The position numbers and the translations under genes were made by a program. The notes under the pieces were generated by a model. That model saw only the letters and a list, made by a program, of their open reading frames with translations. It made no database searches and was not told the origin of the DNA. From NCBI GenBank assembly GCA_964528645.1, contig CAZGSR010000038.1, positions 1 to 26,854 of the forward strand: DNA of 26,854 nucleotides. The letters run 5' to 3'. Source of the DNA: UBA5734 sp964528645 (GTDB taxonomy: Bacteria > Bacillota > Clostridia > Saccharofermentanales > UBA5734). Below, piece after piece: positions 15,194-22,930 of this stretch. How positions within the stretch are numbered: position 1 is the stretch's first letter; each line of letters starts with the position of its first letter.

Positions 15194-15261
15194 GGCTATT
15201 CTTTCCGACCGTCATGCCATACCCCGGTCATAGGTTGTTGCAAGCCTATTCTAGACCTTTT

Positions 15262-15271
15262 GTGCTAAAAT
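15262..15271 (+). promoter_or_regulatory. Extended -10 promoter of the epimerase gene
   Basis: TG-C-TAAAAT (15263-15271) within TTTTGTGCTAAAATG is an extended -10; no clear -35 is seen. Nearly the same 15 bases occur before dnaA (18557-18571). Confidence 0.5.
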
Positions 15272-15340
15272 GAAAGTAGTTGGACCATTCATTTTTCAAT
15301 CCTTTGCGCGTATTCCGGATCTTGGACGAGTCAGGAGGCG

Positions 15341-16384
15341 ATGGCCTTGATTCTGGTGACCGGCGCTACCGGGCATATCGGCAATGTCCTGGTACACGCT
15401 CTTTCCCGCCGTTATCCCGGTGAAACCATTCGGGTTTTTCTCCAGCCCAGAGAGAGTCTGGAGTCTTTTAACCGTCTTACCCTGCAGCTTTATTTTGGTG
15501 ACATCAGGAAACAGGACGACGTCCGGGCAGCCGTTCAGGGTACCCGTCTGGTTTTCCATCTGGCCGGCGTTATCGATACCTCCCTGAATCCAGGGTCCAG
15601 GATCTACGAAATCAACGTGGGTGGTACGCGCAACGTTATCGAAGCGTGCCTGGCTGAGCCATCGGTCCGCCTGGTCTATGTCAGCTCGGTCCATGCCCTG
15701 CCAGACTGGCCGGACGGTCGTGAAATCTCTGAGGTTGAACAGTTCCCGGTTCCCGGACTGCCGGAAGGCTATGCCCGTTCCAAATCTGAAGCCACTGCCC
15801 TGGTCATGGCCGCAACCCGGGAAGGACTCGATGCTGTCGTTGCATTCCCCAGTGGTGTGATTGGTCCAGATGATTACAAACTGTCGGAAATGGGCCGCAT
15901 GTTCCGTTATTTCTATGCCATCCGCTCCCTGCGCCTGGTTTTCTCTTTTCAGGGTGCCTACAATTTCGTCGATGTCAGAGATGTGGTCGATGGCCTGATC
16001 GCTCTGGCCGAACGCGGCAAGAGTGGACAGGGATATATTTTGTCCGGCCACCAAATCACAGTCAGCGAAATTATCCGGATCGAACGCCAGGTCATCGGTG
16101 CCCGTCAGCCACGGATCCTGACCGTTCCAGTCCGGATCGTCCAGCTGGGGGCCGCCATCCTGGCCAGGCTGGCCCACTGGTTCCACTTCCATTCCATTGT
16201 CACGCCCTACAGCATTGCTGTCCTTTTATCCAACAGCCGGATCAGCCACGCCAAAGCCAGCCGCGAACTGGGCTTTCAGCCGCGACCTATTGCCGATTCG
16301 ATCCGGGATAATCTCATCTGGTTGATGGATCATGGCTTGTTCAGGAAAAGAACTGCTGCATCCTGGCCAAATCGAATGCCTTGA
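15341..16384 (+). CDS. NAD(P)-dependent epimerase/dehydratase (extended SDR)
   Basis: This 347-residue extended short-chain dehydrogenase has the Rossmann motif VTGATGHIG (6-14), HLAGVID, a catalytic YARSK (YxxxK) and a 3-beta-HSD/dihydroflavonol-reductase-like layout (VNVGGT-like INVGGTRNVIEAC, NFVDVRDVVDGL). It probably acts on a nucleotide sugar or a related keto compound; the substrate is unknown. A hydrophobic stretch (about 265-285) may touch the membrane. The start has AGGAGG. Its 3' end overlaps the convergent oxidoreductase gene by 44 bases. Confidence 0.85.
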   Translation: MALILVTGATGHIGNVLVHALSRRYPGETIRVFLQPRESLESFNRLTLQLYFGDIRKQDDVRAAVQGTRLVFHLAGVIDTSLNPGSRIYEINVGGTRNVIEACLAEPSVRLVYVSSVHALPDWPDGREISEVEQFPVPGLPEGYARSKSEATALVMAATREGLDAVVAFPSGVIGPDDYKLSEMGRMFRYFYAIRSLRLVFSFQGAYNFVDVRDVVDGLIALAERGKSGQGYILSGHQITVSEIIRIERQVIGARQPRILTVPVRIVQLGAAILARLAHWFHFHSIVTPYSIAVLLSNSRISHAKASRELGFQPRPIADSIRDNLIWLMDHGLFRKRTAASWPNRMP

Positions 16385-17471
16385 GTGGCAGGTGGATGAT
16401 CCTTTTTTCCAATGCTGACTGATAGATGGCCAGGACCAGGGCGACCGCATCCCGTCCGGACTGGCCGCTGGCCAGAGGTTCCCGGCTCACCACGATGGCA
16501 TCAATCAGATCACCAAGCAAGCCACTGTGCGGGTTTGTCAGTTGTTTCAGACCCGAAAGACCAGACCGGCGCAAAGTTTGCCAGAAGATCCGGCGCGTAT
16601 AGGTGGTGGCCAGATTCTTACCTGTTTTGTCATAAACGGCGATGTGAGGTTTGCCGGATAAAATACCCGCTCTTATTTCACCCTCGGTCAGGCGGATAAA
16701 AAAGGACGCTTCCGGACGTTCGGGATCTGTGATCGTGGTCCCTTCCACCAGGCACTGGACATCATTGGTCAGCGTGAGGATGGCAAAGCCCAGGTCTTCG
16801 GCCTCCATGTGGTGCGTTTTCCGGAAAATCTGGCCAGATGCGGATTCGACCGTCTGGCCCAACAGCCAGGTCATCAGGTCCATGGCATGGACGCTCTGGT
16901 TCATCAGGGCGCCACCATCCTGGGACCAGGTTCCGCGCCAGGCGGCCTGGTCATAATACTCCTGGCCATGGCCCCAGCGGACTTTGACATCGCCATAGAG
17001 CACCCGGCCAAAATGGCCCGACATGATATCGGCCCGGATCGCCTGAACCAGAGGGAAGAAGCGGTAGATATGGCCCACGGCAACTTTGCGGTTGTTCTTG
17101 CGCGCTAGCTCGAGGATTTCATCGGCTTGCTCGAGCGACAACGTCAGTGGTTTTTCGATCAGGACATGAGCCCCGACTGCCAAGGCATCCAGGCTGATCG
17201 CTGCGTGGGAGCCACTGGGTGTGGTAATCACAACCAGATCCGGCCGCACCTCTGAAAGCATCTTCTGGTAATCTTCATAGATCGCTATCCCGGCAATTTC
17301 TTTCCCCGTGAAGCCTGCTGCCTGGAGGATCTTCTCCGCTGCCCCTGGCCGAGTATCAACGGCCGCCACAACCTCCAGCGCCCGCCGCTTGTTCTGATGA
17401 TAACGGGCACCTTTTAGATGTTTTCTGGCCACGACCCCGCAGCCTATGATCGCATATCTGATGGTTCCCAT
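16341..17471 (-). CDS. Gfo/Idh/MocA-family oxidoreductase
   Basis: This 376-residue protein has the N-terminal NAD(P) fold (GCGVVARKH, about 10-18), the EKPLTLS motif, and a C-terminal alpha/beta domain with GHIYRFFP, YYDQAAWRGTW and GGALMNQSVHAMDLMTWLLG. These resemble UDP-N-acetylglucosaminuronate dehydrogenases (WlbA-like) more than inositol dehydrogenase IolG, so a role in inositol use is not supported. The start at 17471 lies 84 bases after the HAD gene. An AT-rich stretch (about 17525-17580) upstream probably holds its promoter. Confidence 0.85.
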   Translation of the reverse strand: MGTIRYAIIGCGVVARKHLKGARYHQNKRRALEVVAAVDTRPGAAEKILQAAGFTGKEIAGIAIYEDYQKMLSEVRPDLVVITTPSGSHAAISLDALAVGAHVLIEKPLTLSLEQADEILELARKNNRKVAVGHIYRFFPLVQAIRADIMSGHFGRVLYGDVKVRWGHGQEYYDQAAWRGTWSQDGGALMNQSVHAMDLMTWLLGQTVESASGQIFRKTHHMEAEDLGFAILTLTNDVQCLVEGTTITDPERPEASFFIRLTEGEIRAGILSGKPHIAVYDKTGKNLATTYTRRIFWQTLRRSGLSGLKQLTNPHSGLLGDLIDAIVVSREPLASGQSGRDAVALVLAIYQSALEKRIIHLPLKAFDLARMQQFFS

Positions 17472-17554
17472 GCCGCAAAAAGCTCCTTGACTTTCCCGGA
17501 TCTCTCAAGCACCTGTGCCAAAGTCCGAGATATAATTATTACGTAAACTTATGA

Positions 17555-18205
17555 TTATTGTATAAATCTTAATTGTTTCAATTGACCCAACAAACGCTCT
17601 CCACCCCATGAAAGATGGGCATTTACCCCAAACTTGGCGGCTGATTCGACATTTTCCGGTCTGTCGTCGAAATAATAGATGGTTTGCGGATCTTGTCCAA
17701 TACCCTGCAAAGTCCTGCGAAAGGCTTCCGGATCTGGTTTCATGCAGCCCAGTTCATAAGACACAAAGACCTGGTCAAAAAACCGTCCCAGGCCCAGGGT
17801 CTGTCCACAATGTTCCCAATGGAAGCTACTGGTGTTCGAAAGCAGCTGCAAGCTGAATCGGCTGTACAGAGTCTCAAGAATCGGCCGAGTCAGGGCAAAG
17901 GGTTCACCGATAATTTTGATGTATTCGGTGTGAAAGGATGCAAAATCAATCGTGACTCCCATTTCCTCCCTGGCCTGGTGATAAAATTCAGCCAGACTGG
18001 AGATTTGACCGGTTTCCAGCCGATGGACAGCCTGGCTTTGTCCCCACCGTTCCGCGAAGGGCAGCGTCCCTGGTTCAGGGTCCAGACCGGGCCAGAACCG
18101 GTCGACATTATGCAGATGGACCAGGATATTGCCTAGGTCAAACAGGACAACGGGATGGTCAACCGTTGGACCGGGACCGGGCTGCAGGATAGGACCGTCC
18201 TTCAT
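17555..18205 (-). CDS. HAD-family phosphatase (YihX-like)
   Basis: This 216-residue haloacid dehalogenase-like hydrolase has motif I FDLGNILVH (nucleophile Asp23), a helical cap (about 35-100), motif II LLSNTSS, motif III Lys in CMKPDPEAF, and motif IV YYFDDRPENV. The D-L-G form of motif I is shared with YihX-type sugar phosphatases. The substrate is not known. The start overlaps the stop codon of the small membrane gene by four bases (ATGA), so the two form an operon. Confidence 0.88.
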   Translation of the reverse strand: MKDGPILQPGPGPTVDHPVVLFDLGNILVHLHNVDRFWPGLDPEPGTLPFAERWGQSQAVHRLETGQISSLAEFYHQAREEMGVTIDFASFHTEYIKIIGEPFALTRPILETLYSRFSLQLLSNTSSFHWEHCGQTLGLGRFFDQVFVSYELGCMKPDPEAFRRTLQGIGQDPQTIYYFDDRPENVESAAKFGVNAHLSWGGERLLGQLKQLRFIQ

Positions 18206-18471
18206 GTCCGTGTCGTCGACTGTGGTTTAAGCACAGTGAAAAGGGATCCGGCCAGCAAGACGATCGGCAGGCTGTTGGCGAAAAGATAGCCCCAGAGAGT
18301 CTGGGATGACAGGAGTTGGTCGAGACTGAAATAAGCCACCATGATGATGAAAACGATCAGGTAATGGACCAGTTTCAGGGGCAGGTGATGGTTTGGGCGA
18401 AACTGCTGGAACAAGAGCAAGGCTGCCAGTCCTGCCGCCAGGGAATTGATGCCGAAAAACAAGTAGTCCAT
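18202..18471 (-). CDS. Small membrane protein of unknown function
   Basis: This 89-residue protein is very hydrophobic with three predicted membrane segments (about 4-22, 33-53 and 60-82) and a basic tail. I do not recognise the family. The start at 18471 has AAAGGAG about 11 bases upstream and a TG-C-TATACT promoter ahead of it; longer frames upstream run through that promoter. It is coupled to the HAD gene by ATGA overlap. Confidence 0.7.
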   Translation of the reverse strand: MDYLFFGINSLAAGLAALLLFQQFRPNHHLPLKLVHYLIVFIIMVAYFSLDQLLSSQTLWGYLFANSLPIVLLAGSLFTVLKPQSTTRT

Positions 18472-18496
18472 GTGTTTGAAGTCTCCTTTTGCAACA

Positions 18497-18505
18497 AGTA
18501 TAGCA
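18497..18505 (-). promoter_or_regulatory. Extended -10 promoter of the small membrane gene
   Basis: On the minus strand TG-C-TATACT (18505-18497) is a strong extended -10, about 26 bases before the ATG at 18471. It is divergent from the dnaA promoter. Confidence 0.6.
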
Positions 18506-18541
18506 TAACCATCCGACCGGTCCACGCCATCCTGTCTTGCG

Positions 18542-18570
18542 TTTAAAGGGGCCTCATTTTGTGCTAAGAT
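18542..18570 (+). promoter_or_regulatory. dnaA promoter
   Basis: TTTAAA (18542-18547), a 17-bp spacer and an extended -10 TG-C-TAAGAT (18562-18570) precede dnaA. The transcript would start near 18577, about 30 bases before the ATG. Confidence 0.55.
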
Positions 18571-18607
18571 GGGAATACTTTTTGATAGGATGGACGGTAG
18601 ATAAGTC

Positions 18608-19963
18608 ATGAAACAGCCCAATGTGCACCTGTTATGGGACAAAGCCATCTCATTACTCGATGGTGAAGTCTCGGAAATCAGCTTGAACACGTGGATCAAG
18701 CCACTTGAGCCGGTCGGTGTGGAACAGGGTGTTTTCATCTTGTCTGTTCCCAATGATTTCCACAAGACATTTGTGGACCAGTACGCCAGCCTGATCAAAA
18801 ATGCGATCAAGGCTGCTGGTTCAGCAGATTATGAGGTCCGGTTTCAAGTCGGGCCGACTGAACCTTTGTCCCACGCGGTCCGGACAGAGAAAAAACCGCC
18901 ATCCCCGACGACATCGGATGAATCATTCGGCCAGGCATCCCTGAGCCGGCTCAATCCGCAATATACATTTGAGACCTTTGTCGTTGGCAGTGGCAACCGG
19001 TTCGCCCATGCTGCCTGTGTCGCCGTCGCCGAAAAACAAGGTGGCCGCAATTTCAACCCACTGTTCCTTTATGGTGGATCCGGTCTGGGAAAAACACATC
19101 TCATGCACGCCATCAGTAATTTCATCTGTGAAAATTACCCCGCCAAGAAAATCCTCTATGTCCAGTGTGAGCAATTCGTCAACGAGTTCATCTATACCAT
19201 CAAGGAGAATAAGTATGACGATTTCCGCAGCAAATATCGCAACACCGATATGCTCCTGATCGATGACATCCAGTTCATCGAAGGCAAAGAACAGATGCAG
19301 ATCGAGTTTTTCCACACGTTCAACGCCCTGTACGAGACTGGTAAAAACATCGTCCTGACCTGCGACAAACCGCCGCAAAGCCTGGCTTCACTCGAGGAAC
19401 GTCTGCGCACCCGCTTCTCCAGCGGCCTGATCGTCGATATCCAGCCCCCGGACTACGAAACTCGCCTGGCGATCCTGCGCCGCCACGCCCAGCAGAACAA
19501 CGTCTCGGTACCGGATGACGTCTACGAATACATCGCATCGAATGTGGCTTCCAATATCCGTGAACTGGAAGGTGCTTTCAAGACCGTCCTGTATTACTCC
19601 ATGCTGGCCGGTCCGATCACCCAGGATGTTGCACGCGAAGCTTTGAAAGACATCATCCAGCCTTCGGCCGCGAGGAAGCTGAGCGCTTCGCTGATCATGG
19701 AGGTGGTCGGCAATGCCTACAACGTCACTGTCGATGATCTCAAGTCCAACCGCCGCAGCAAAGAAGTGGCTTTGCCCCGCCAGATCGCCATGTTTCTCTG
19801 CCGCAGCCTTTTAAATATGACATTGCCCCAGATCGGCACCGAGTTTGGCAATCGCGACCATACCACCGTCATGTACGCCTGCAGCAAGATCAGCGAAGAC
19901 CTCGCCGTCAAGCCTGACCTCGTGCGCCAGATCGATGATCTCAAGAAGCGGATCACTGGTTAG
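18608..19963 (+). CDS. dnaA: Chromosomal replication initiator DnaA
   Basis: This 451-residue protein has all four DnaA domains: I (1-80, DnaB/initiator contacts, SLNTWIKPLEP), a short linker II (about 81-115), the AAA+ domain III (Walker A GGSGLGKT at 156-163, DDIQFIEGKEQMQIEFFHTFN) and DNA-binding domain IV (GTEFGNRDHTTVMYACSKI, about 410-428). It binds DnaA boxes and opens oriC. Length is normal. The SD is weak. It heads the rightward leading-strand gene group; the oriC box cluster lies directly downstream. Confidence 0.98.
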   Translation: MKQPNVHLLWDKAISLLDGEVSEISLNTWIKPLEPVGVEQGVFILSVPNDFHKTFVDQYASLIKNAIKAAGSADYEVRFQVGPTEPLSHAVRTEKKPPSPTTSDESFGQASLSRLNPQYTFETFVVGSGNRFAHAACVAVAEKQGGRNFNPLFLYGGSGLGKTHLMHAISNFICENYPAKKILYVQCEQFVNEFIYTIKENKYDDFRSKYRNTDMLLIDDIQFIEGKEQMQIEFFHTFNALYETGKNIVLTCDKPPQSLASLEERLRTRFSSGLIVDIQPPDYETRLAILRRHAQQNNVSVPDDVYEYIASNVASNIRELEGAFKTVLYYSMLAGPITQDVAREALKDIIQPSAARKLSASLIMEVVGNAYNVTVDDLKSNRRSKEVALPRQIAMFLCRSLLNMTLPQIGTEFGNRDHTTVMYACSKISEDLAVKPDLVRQIDDLKKRITG

Positions 19964-20233
19964 AAGGACTCTGCCTGCAGCGTGAAATGTATGGTTTTCC
20001 ACAAATTGTTTATTAATATGTGGAAAAACCTCTGTTGAAAGTCTTGTGGACAAACTTTTCCGAAAACTTATCCACATCAACAGCCATTCCCGGGTCTTTT
20101 TCCTCCACACGGTTCCTAACAGGGCAAATTCTACAGGCTCTAAGCTTCTACCCGTTTTACACATATTCACAGCCCCATAAGAAGAAAAGTGATAAAATAT
20201 ATCCCAATAGAGTTCAACAGCCGGAGGTACCCC
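19964..20233. other. oriC: Putative oriC (dnaA-dnaN intergenic region)
   Basis: The AT-rich spacer holds a cluster of DnaA boxes: TTTTCCACA (19995-20003, +), TGTGGAAAA (20019-20027, box on -), TTGTGGACA (20044-20052, box on -) and a perfect TTATCCACA (20068-20076, +). Weaker versions occur near 20101 and 20164. The first two form an inverted pair around an AT-rich core (20004-20018). Gene strands diverge around this region, which supports origin function. Confidence 0.8.
20190..20198 (+). promoter_or_regulatory. Extended -10 promoter of dnaN
   Basis: TG-A-TAAAAT (20190-20198) is an extended -10 with no clear -35. It lies about 35 bases before the dnaN start. Confidence 0.5.
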
Positions 20234-21337
20234 ATGAAGTTCATCTGCTCCCGTGACCGCCTGATGGAAGCAATCAGCATTGTTCAAAAATCAGTCGGCG
20301 TTCGTTCTCCTTTGCCGATCCTGGACGGCATCCTGGTCGAAGCTGGTCAGGGTGTCAAATTGACCGGCTACGATATGGAAACCAGCATTGAATGCCTGGT
20401 TGAAGCAGATGTACCTGTCAAGGGCGGCATCGTCATCAATGCCCGGATTTTCGGGGACATCATCCGAAAGCTGCCGGATGACGTTGTTTCGATCGAAACC
20501 AATGAAAACTTGCAGATCCAGATTGAGAGTGCCAGCACCCATTTCTCGATCAAGGGCTTGCGCGCAGAAGATTATCCGAAAATTCCAGAAGTGTCCGACG
20601 ACCAGCAGCTCCATGTCCGCCAGAGTGTCTTGAAAGAGATGATCCGGCAGACCATTTTTGCTGTCAGCACCGATGAAAGCCGACCAGTTCTGAATGGTTG
20701 TTATCTGGTCTGTGATGGCACAGCTCTGGAGATGGTTGCTATTGATGGTTTCCGACTGGCTTTGCGTCGCAACGAACTTGGCAGCGACTTGCCGGCCATG
20801 AAATTTATTGTTCCTGGCAAGGCTTTGGGCGAAGTCGGCCGGATCCTGAGCTCAACCGGGGAAGCCATGGTGGATATTTATCCTTCCCAGAACCACATCA
20901 AGTTCGATATTGGTTCTGTCAAGCTTGTTTCACGGTTGATCCAGGGTGAATACATGAATTACCGCGGCATCATTCCACAGACAGCGGAAACAACCTTGAC
21001 GGTTGATCCCAAGGTGATTCTCTCTGCTATTGAACGAGCTGTCCTGGTTATTACCAGTGATGATCGCCGTTTTCCCGTCCGCCTCTCGATGACCGATGAT
21101 GAAACTTTGGTGGTCAGTGCCAATACCGACGTCGGTTCGTTGCGTGAAGAGATCTCCGTCGCCATGACCGGTAGCAAGATCGATATTGATTTCAATCCCA
21201 AGTATTTCCTAGATGCCCTGAAAGCAATTGATGAGGATGAAATCAGCATCATTTTCAATGGTAGTATGGGTCCTTGTGTCTTGCGTCCGGTCGACAGCCA
21301 GGAATTTGCCTATCTTGTCCTGCCTTTGCGCCGCTGA
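20234..21337 (+). CDS. dnaN: DNA polymerase III beta subunit (sliding clamp)
   Basis: This 367-residue protein is the ring-shaped processivity clamp, of normal length, with three repeated domains. Recognisable parts are MKFICSRDRLMEAISIVQKSV at the N-terminus, GYDMETSIEC and the C-terminal MGPCVLRPVDSQEFAYLVLPLRR, which forms part of the partner-binding pocket and the usual LVLP(L/M)R end. The start at 20234 is fixed by GGAGG (20223-20227); an earlier in-frame start at 20189 would lie in the promoter. Confidence 0.98.
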   Translation: MKFICSRDRLMEAISIVQKSVGVRSPLPILDGILVEAGQGVKLTGYDMETSIECLVEADVPVKGGIVINARIFGDIIRKLPDDVVSIETNENLQIQIESASTHFSIKGLRAEDYPKIPEVSDDQQLHVRQSVLKEMIRQTIFAVSTDESRPVLNGCYLVCDGTALEMVAIDGFRLALRRNELGSDLPAMKFIVPGKALGEVGRILSSTGEAMVDIYPSQNHIKFDIGSVKLVSRLIQGEYMNYRGIIPQTAETTLTVDPKVILSAIERAVLVITSDDRRFPVRLSMTDDETLVVSANTDVGSLREEISVAMTGSKIDIDFNPKYFLDALKAIDEDEISIIFNGSMGPCVLRPVDSQEFAYLVLPLRR

Positions 21338-21368
21338 GGACATTAAACTTGGCGAAAGAACGACTTGA

Positions 21369-22631
21369 ATGTACGTCACTGCGATTGAACTGACCGAATT
21401 TCGCAATTACCGTTCACAACAGATAACCGTCCATCCAGATATCAATGTTTTTTTCGGGGCCAATGCCCAGGGCAAGACAAACATCCTGGAGGCGGTTTAT
21501 CTTTGTGCCTGCGCCAGATCGCACCGGACCAGCCGGGATTCTGATTTGATTCACCAGGATAGCGACCATTATTCGGTCAAAGTCGATTTCAAGACCCAGT
21601 CCGGACATCAGGATTCTCTGGAAATCCGCTACTTTGATCCTGTCCCAGGCCATCCGCAGAGGCAAAAATCAATTCGCCAGATCTACCAGAATGGTGTCCT
21701 GCTTGAACGCATCAGTGACATGATGGGATTGTTTCATGCCGTAATTTTTGCTCCTGAGGATTTGATGCTCATCAAAGAGGGCCCTGCCACCCGGCGCCGT
21801 TTTCTCGACCTCTTGATTTCCCAGGTCCGACCGACTTATTTCCAGGATTTGCAGCGGTATAGCCGCCTGCTCCAGCAACGTAATAAGATCCTCAAAGACC
21901 TGCGCGAATCCAGACCGGCAACAGGATCTTGGGGCGAAACGGAACAACTGGAGGCCTGGGACCTGACCATGGTTCCCTATGCAGCCAGGATCATTCACCA
22001 ACGTATGATCTACATCCAGCGTTTGGATCAGATGGCTGAAAAACATCATTCAAAGATATCTTCCGGAAAAGAGAAGTTAAACGTAAAATATAGGACGATT
22101 TCAGGATATACTAATGAAATGAGTCCTCCAGAGCTTTCTGATCTCCTGCTTAAGAAATATAAAAATAACATTTACGATGATATCGCTCGAGGATCAACTC
22201 AGACTGGACCGCATCGGGATGATCTTGAATTAGTCCTGCAGGGGGAGCCCATGAAACCCTATGCGTCCCAGGGTCAACAAAGATCTGCGGTCCTTTCCCT
22301 GAAATTATCAGAATTGGAAATCATCACGGAGGATATCGGCGAACGCCCGGTCCTGCTTCTGGATGATGTCATGTCAGAGCTCGATAGCGACCGTCGCCGT
22401 TGCCTTCTGGAAAGTATCTCAGAGGCTCAAGTTTTTGTCACTTGTACCGATGCTAATCATGTTGTTGCCGATATTCGTCTGGCTGATGAGTCCAAACAAG
22501 CCATAACTCAGAAAGAAACACAAGTGGAGCCAGGTCATACCACACAAACTCGCCACTTTTCATTTTTTGAAGTTCGCTCCGGCCAGGTTAACAGGGTCGA
22601 GCATGACAGCAGGATTTCTGATATACTGTGA
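21369..22631 (+). CDS. recF: DNA replication and repair protein RecF
   Basis: This 420-residue SMC-like ATPase helps load RecA at gaps with RecO and RecR. Walker A is GANAQGKT (30-37), the signature region SQGQQRSAVLSLKLSELE, and Walker B LLLDDVMSELD. It is about 50 residues longer than B. subtilis RecF, partly through a polar linker (about 365-400) before the usual C-terminal FFEVRSGQVN. The SD is poor. Only 31 bases separate it from dnaN, so the S4-domain gene (rlbA/yaaA) usual here is missing. Confidence 0.96.
   Translation: MYVTAIELTEFRNYRSQQITVHPDINVFFGANAQGKTNILEAVYLCACARSHRTSRDSDLIHQDSDHYSVKVDFKTQSGHQDSLEIRYFDPVPGHPQRQKSIRQIYQNGVLLERISDMMGLFHAVIFAPEDLMLIKEGPATRRRFLDLLISQVRPTYFQDLQRYSRLLQQRNKILKDLRESRPATGSWGETEQLEAWDLTMVPYAARIIHQRMIYIQRLDQMAEKHHSKISSGKEKLNVKYRTISGYTNEMSPPELSDLLLKKYKNNIYDDIARGSTQTGPHRDDLELVLQGEPMKPYASQGQQRSAVLSLKLSELEIITEDIGERPVLLLDDVMSELDSDRRRCLLESISEAQVFVTCTDANHVVADIRLADESKQAITQKETQVEPGHTTQTRHFSFFEVRSGQVNRVEHDSRISDIL
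22622..22627 (+). promoter_or_regulatory. Possible extended -10 inside the end of recF
   Basis: TG-A-TATACT (22619-22627) lies only six bases before the likely remB ATG at 22634. If used, the remB transcript would have almost no leader. No good -35 is seen. Confidence 0.3.
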
Positions 22632-22633
22632 CT

Positions 22634-22930
22634 ATGTATATCCATATCGGCGGTGAATATTCTGTCTCTAGCCGGCTGATTGTCGGCATTTTTGATTTTG
22701 AAGAGACGACGCAGGATGGCTCGCTTACCCGTGCCTTCCTGAAACACGCCCAGGACCATGACCAAATCGAGTTTGTATCGGCCGATCTACCGCGATCATT
22801 CATTGTCACGGTTGAACGTGTCTATGTATCACCGATTTCCGCAGCAACTTTGCGCAAAAGGATCGAAAACCAGAACGATCCGAATACCTTGTTTCATGAA
22901 AACAGATCAGTCAGGATGGTGAACCCGTGA
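22634..22930 (+). CDS. remB: Extracellular matrix regulator RemB (DUF370 family)
   Basis: This 98-residue protein matches B. subtilis RemB/YaaB (MYIHLGDDFVVSTRDIVGIFDF...) through MYIHIGGEYSV, LIVGIFDFEETTQ, SFIVTVERVYVSPISAATLRKR. RemB is encoded between recF and gyrB in B. subtilis too. The related RemA activates matrix genes; RemB's molecular role is less clear. The ATG at 22634 aligns with homologues; a GTG at 22628 overlaps the recF stop codon by four bases and would add two residues. The C-terminal tail (about 80-98) is longer than in Bacillus. Its stop codon overlaps the gyrB GTG. Confidence 0.9.
   Translation: MYIHIGGEYSVSSRLIVGIFDFEETTQDGSLTRAFLKHAQDHDQIEFVSADLPRSFIVTVERVYVSPISAATLRKRIENQNDPNTLFHENRSVRMVNP

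Noticed and set aside
16341..17471. Gfo/Idh protein as the missing inositol dehydrogenase IolG
   Set aside because: It is in another transcription unit, and its YYDQAAWRGTW and GGALMNQSVHAMDL motifs fit WlbA-like sugar dehydrogenases better.
20100..20160. DnaA-trio unwinding element next to the perfect DnaA box
   Set aside because: No regular TAG-type triplet run at the expected spacing could be seen on either strand.
21338..21368. S4-domain protein gene (rlbA/yaaA) between dnaN and recF
   Set aside because: Only 31 bases separate the genes, too few for it.
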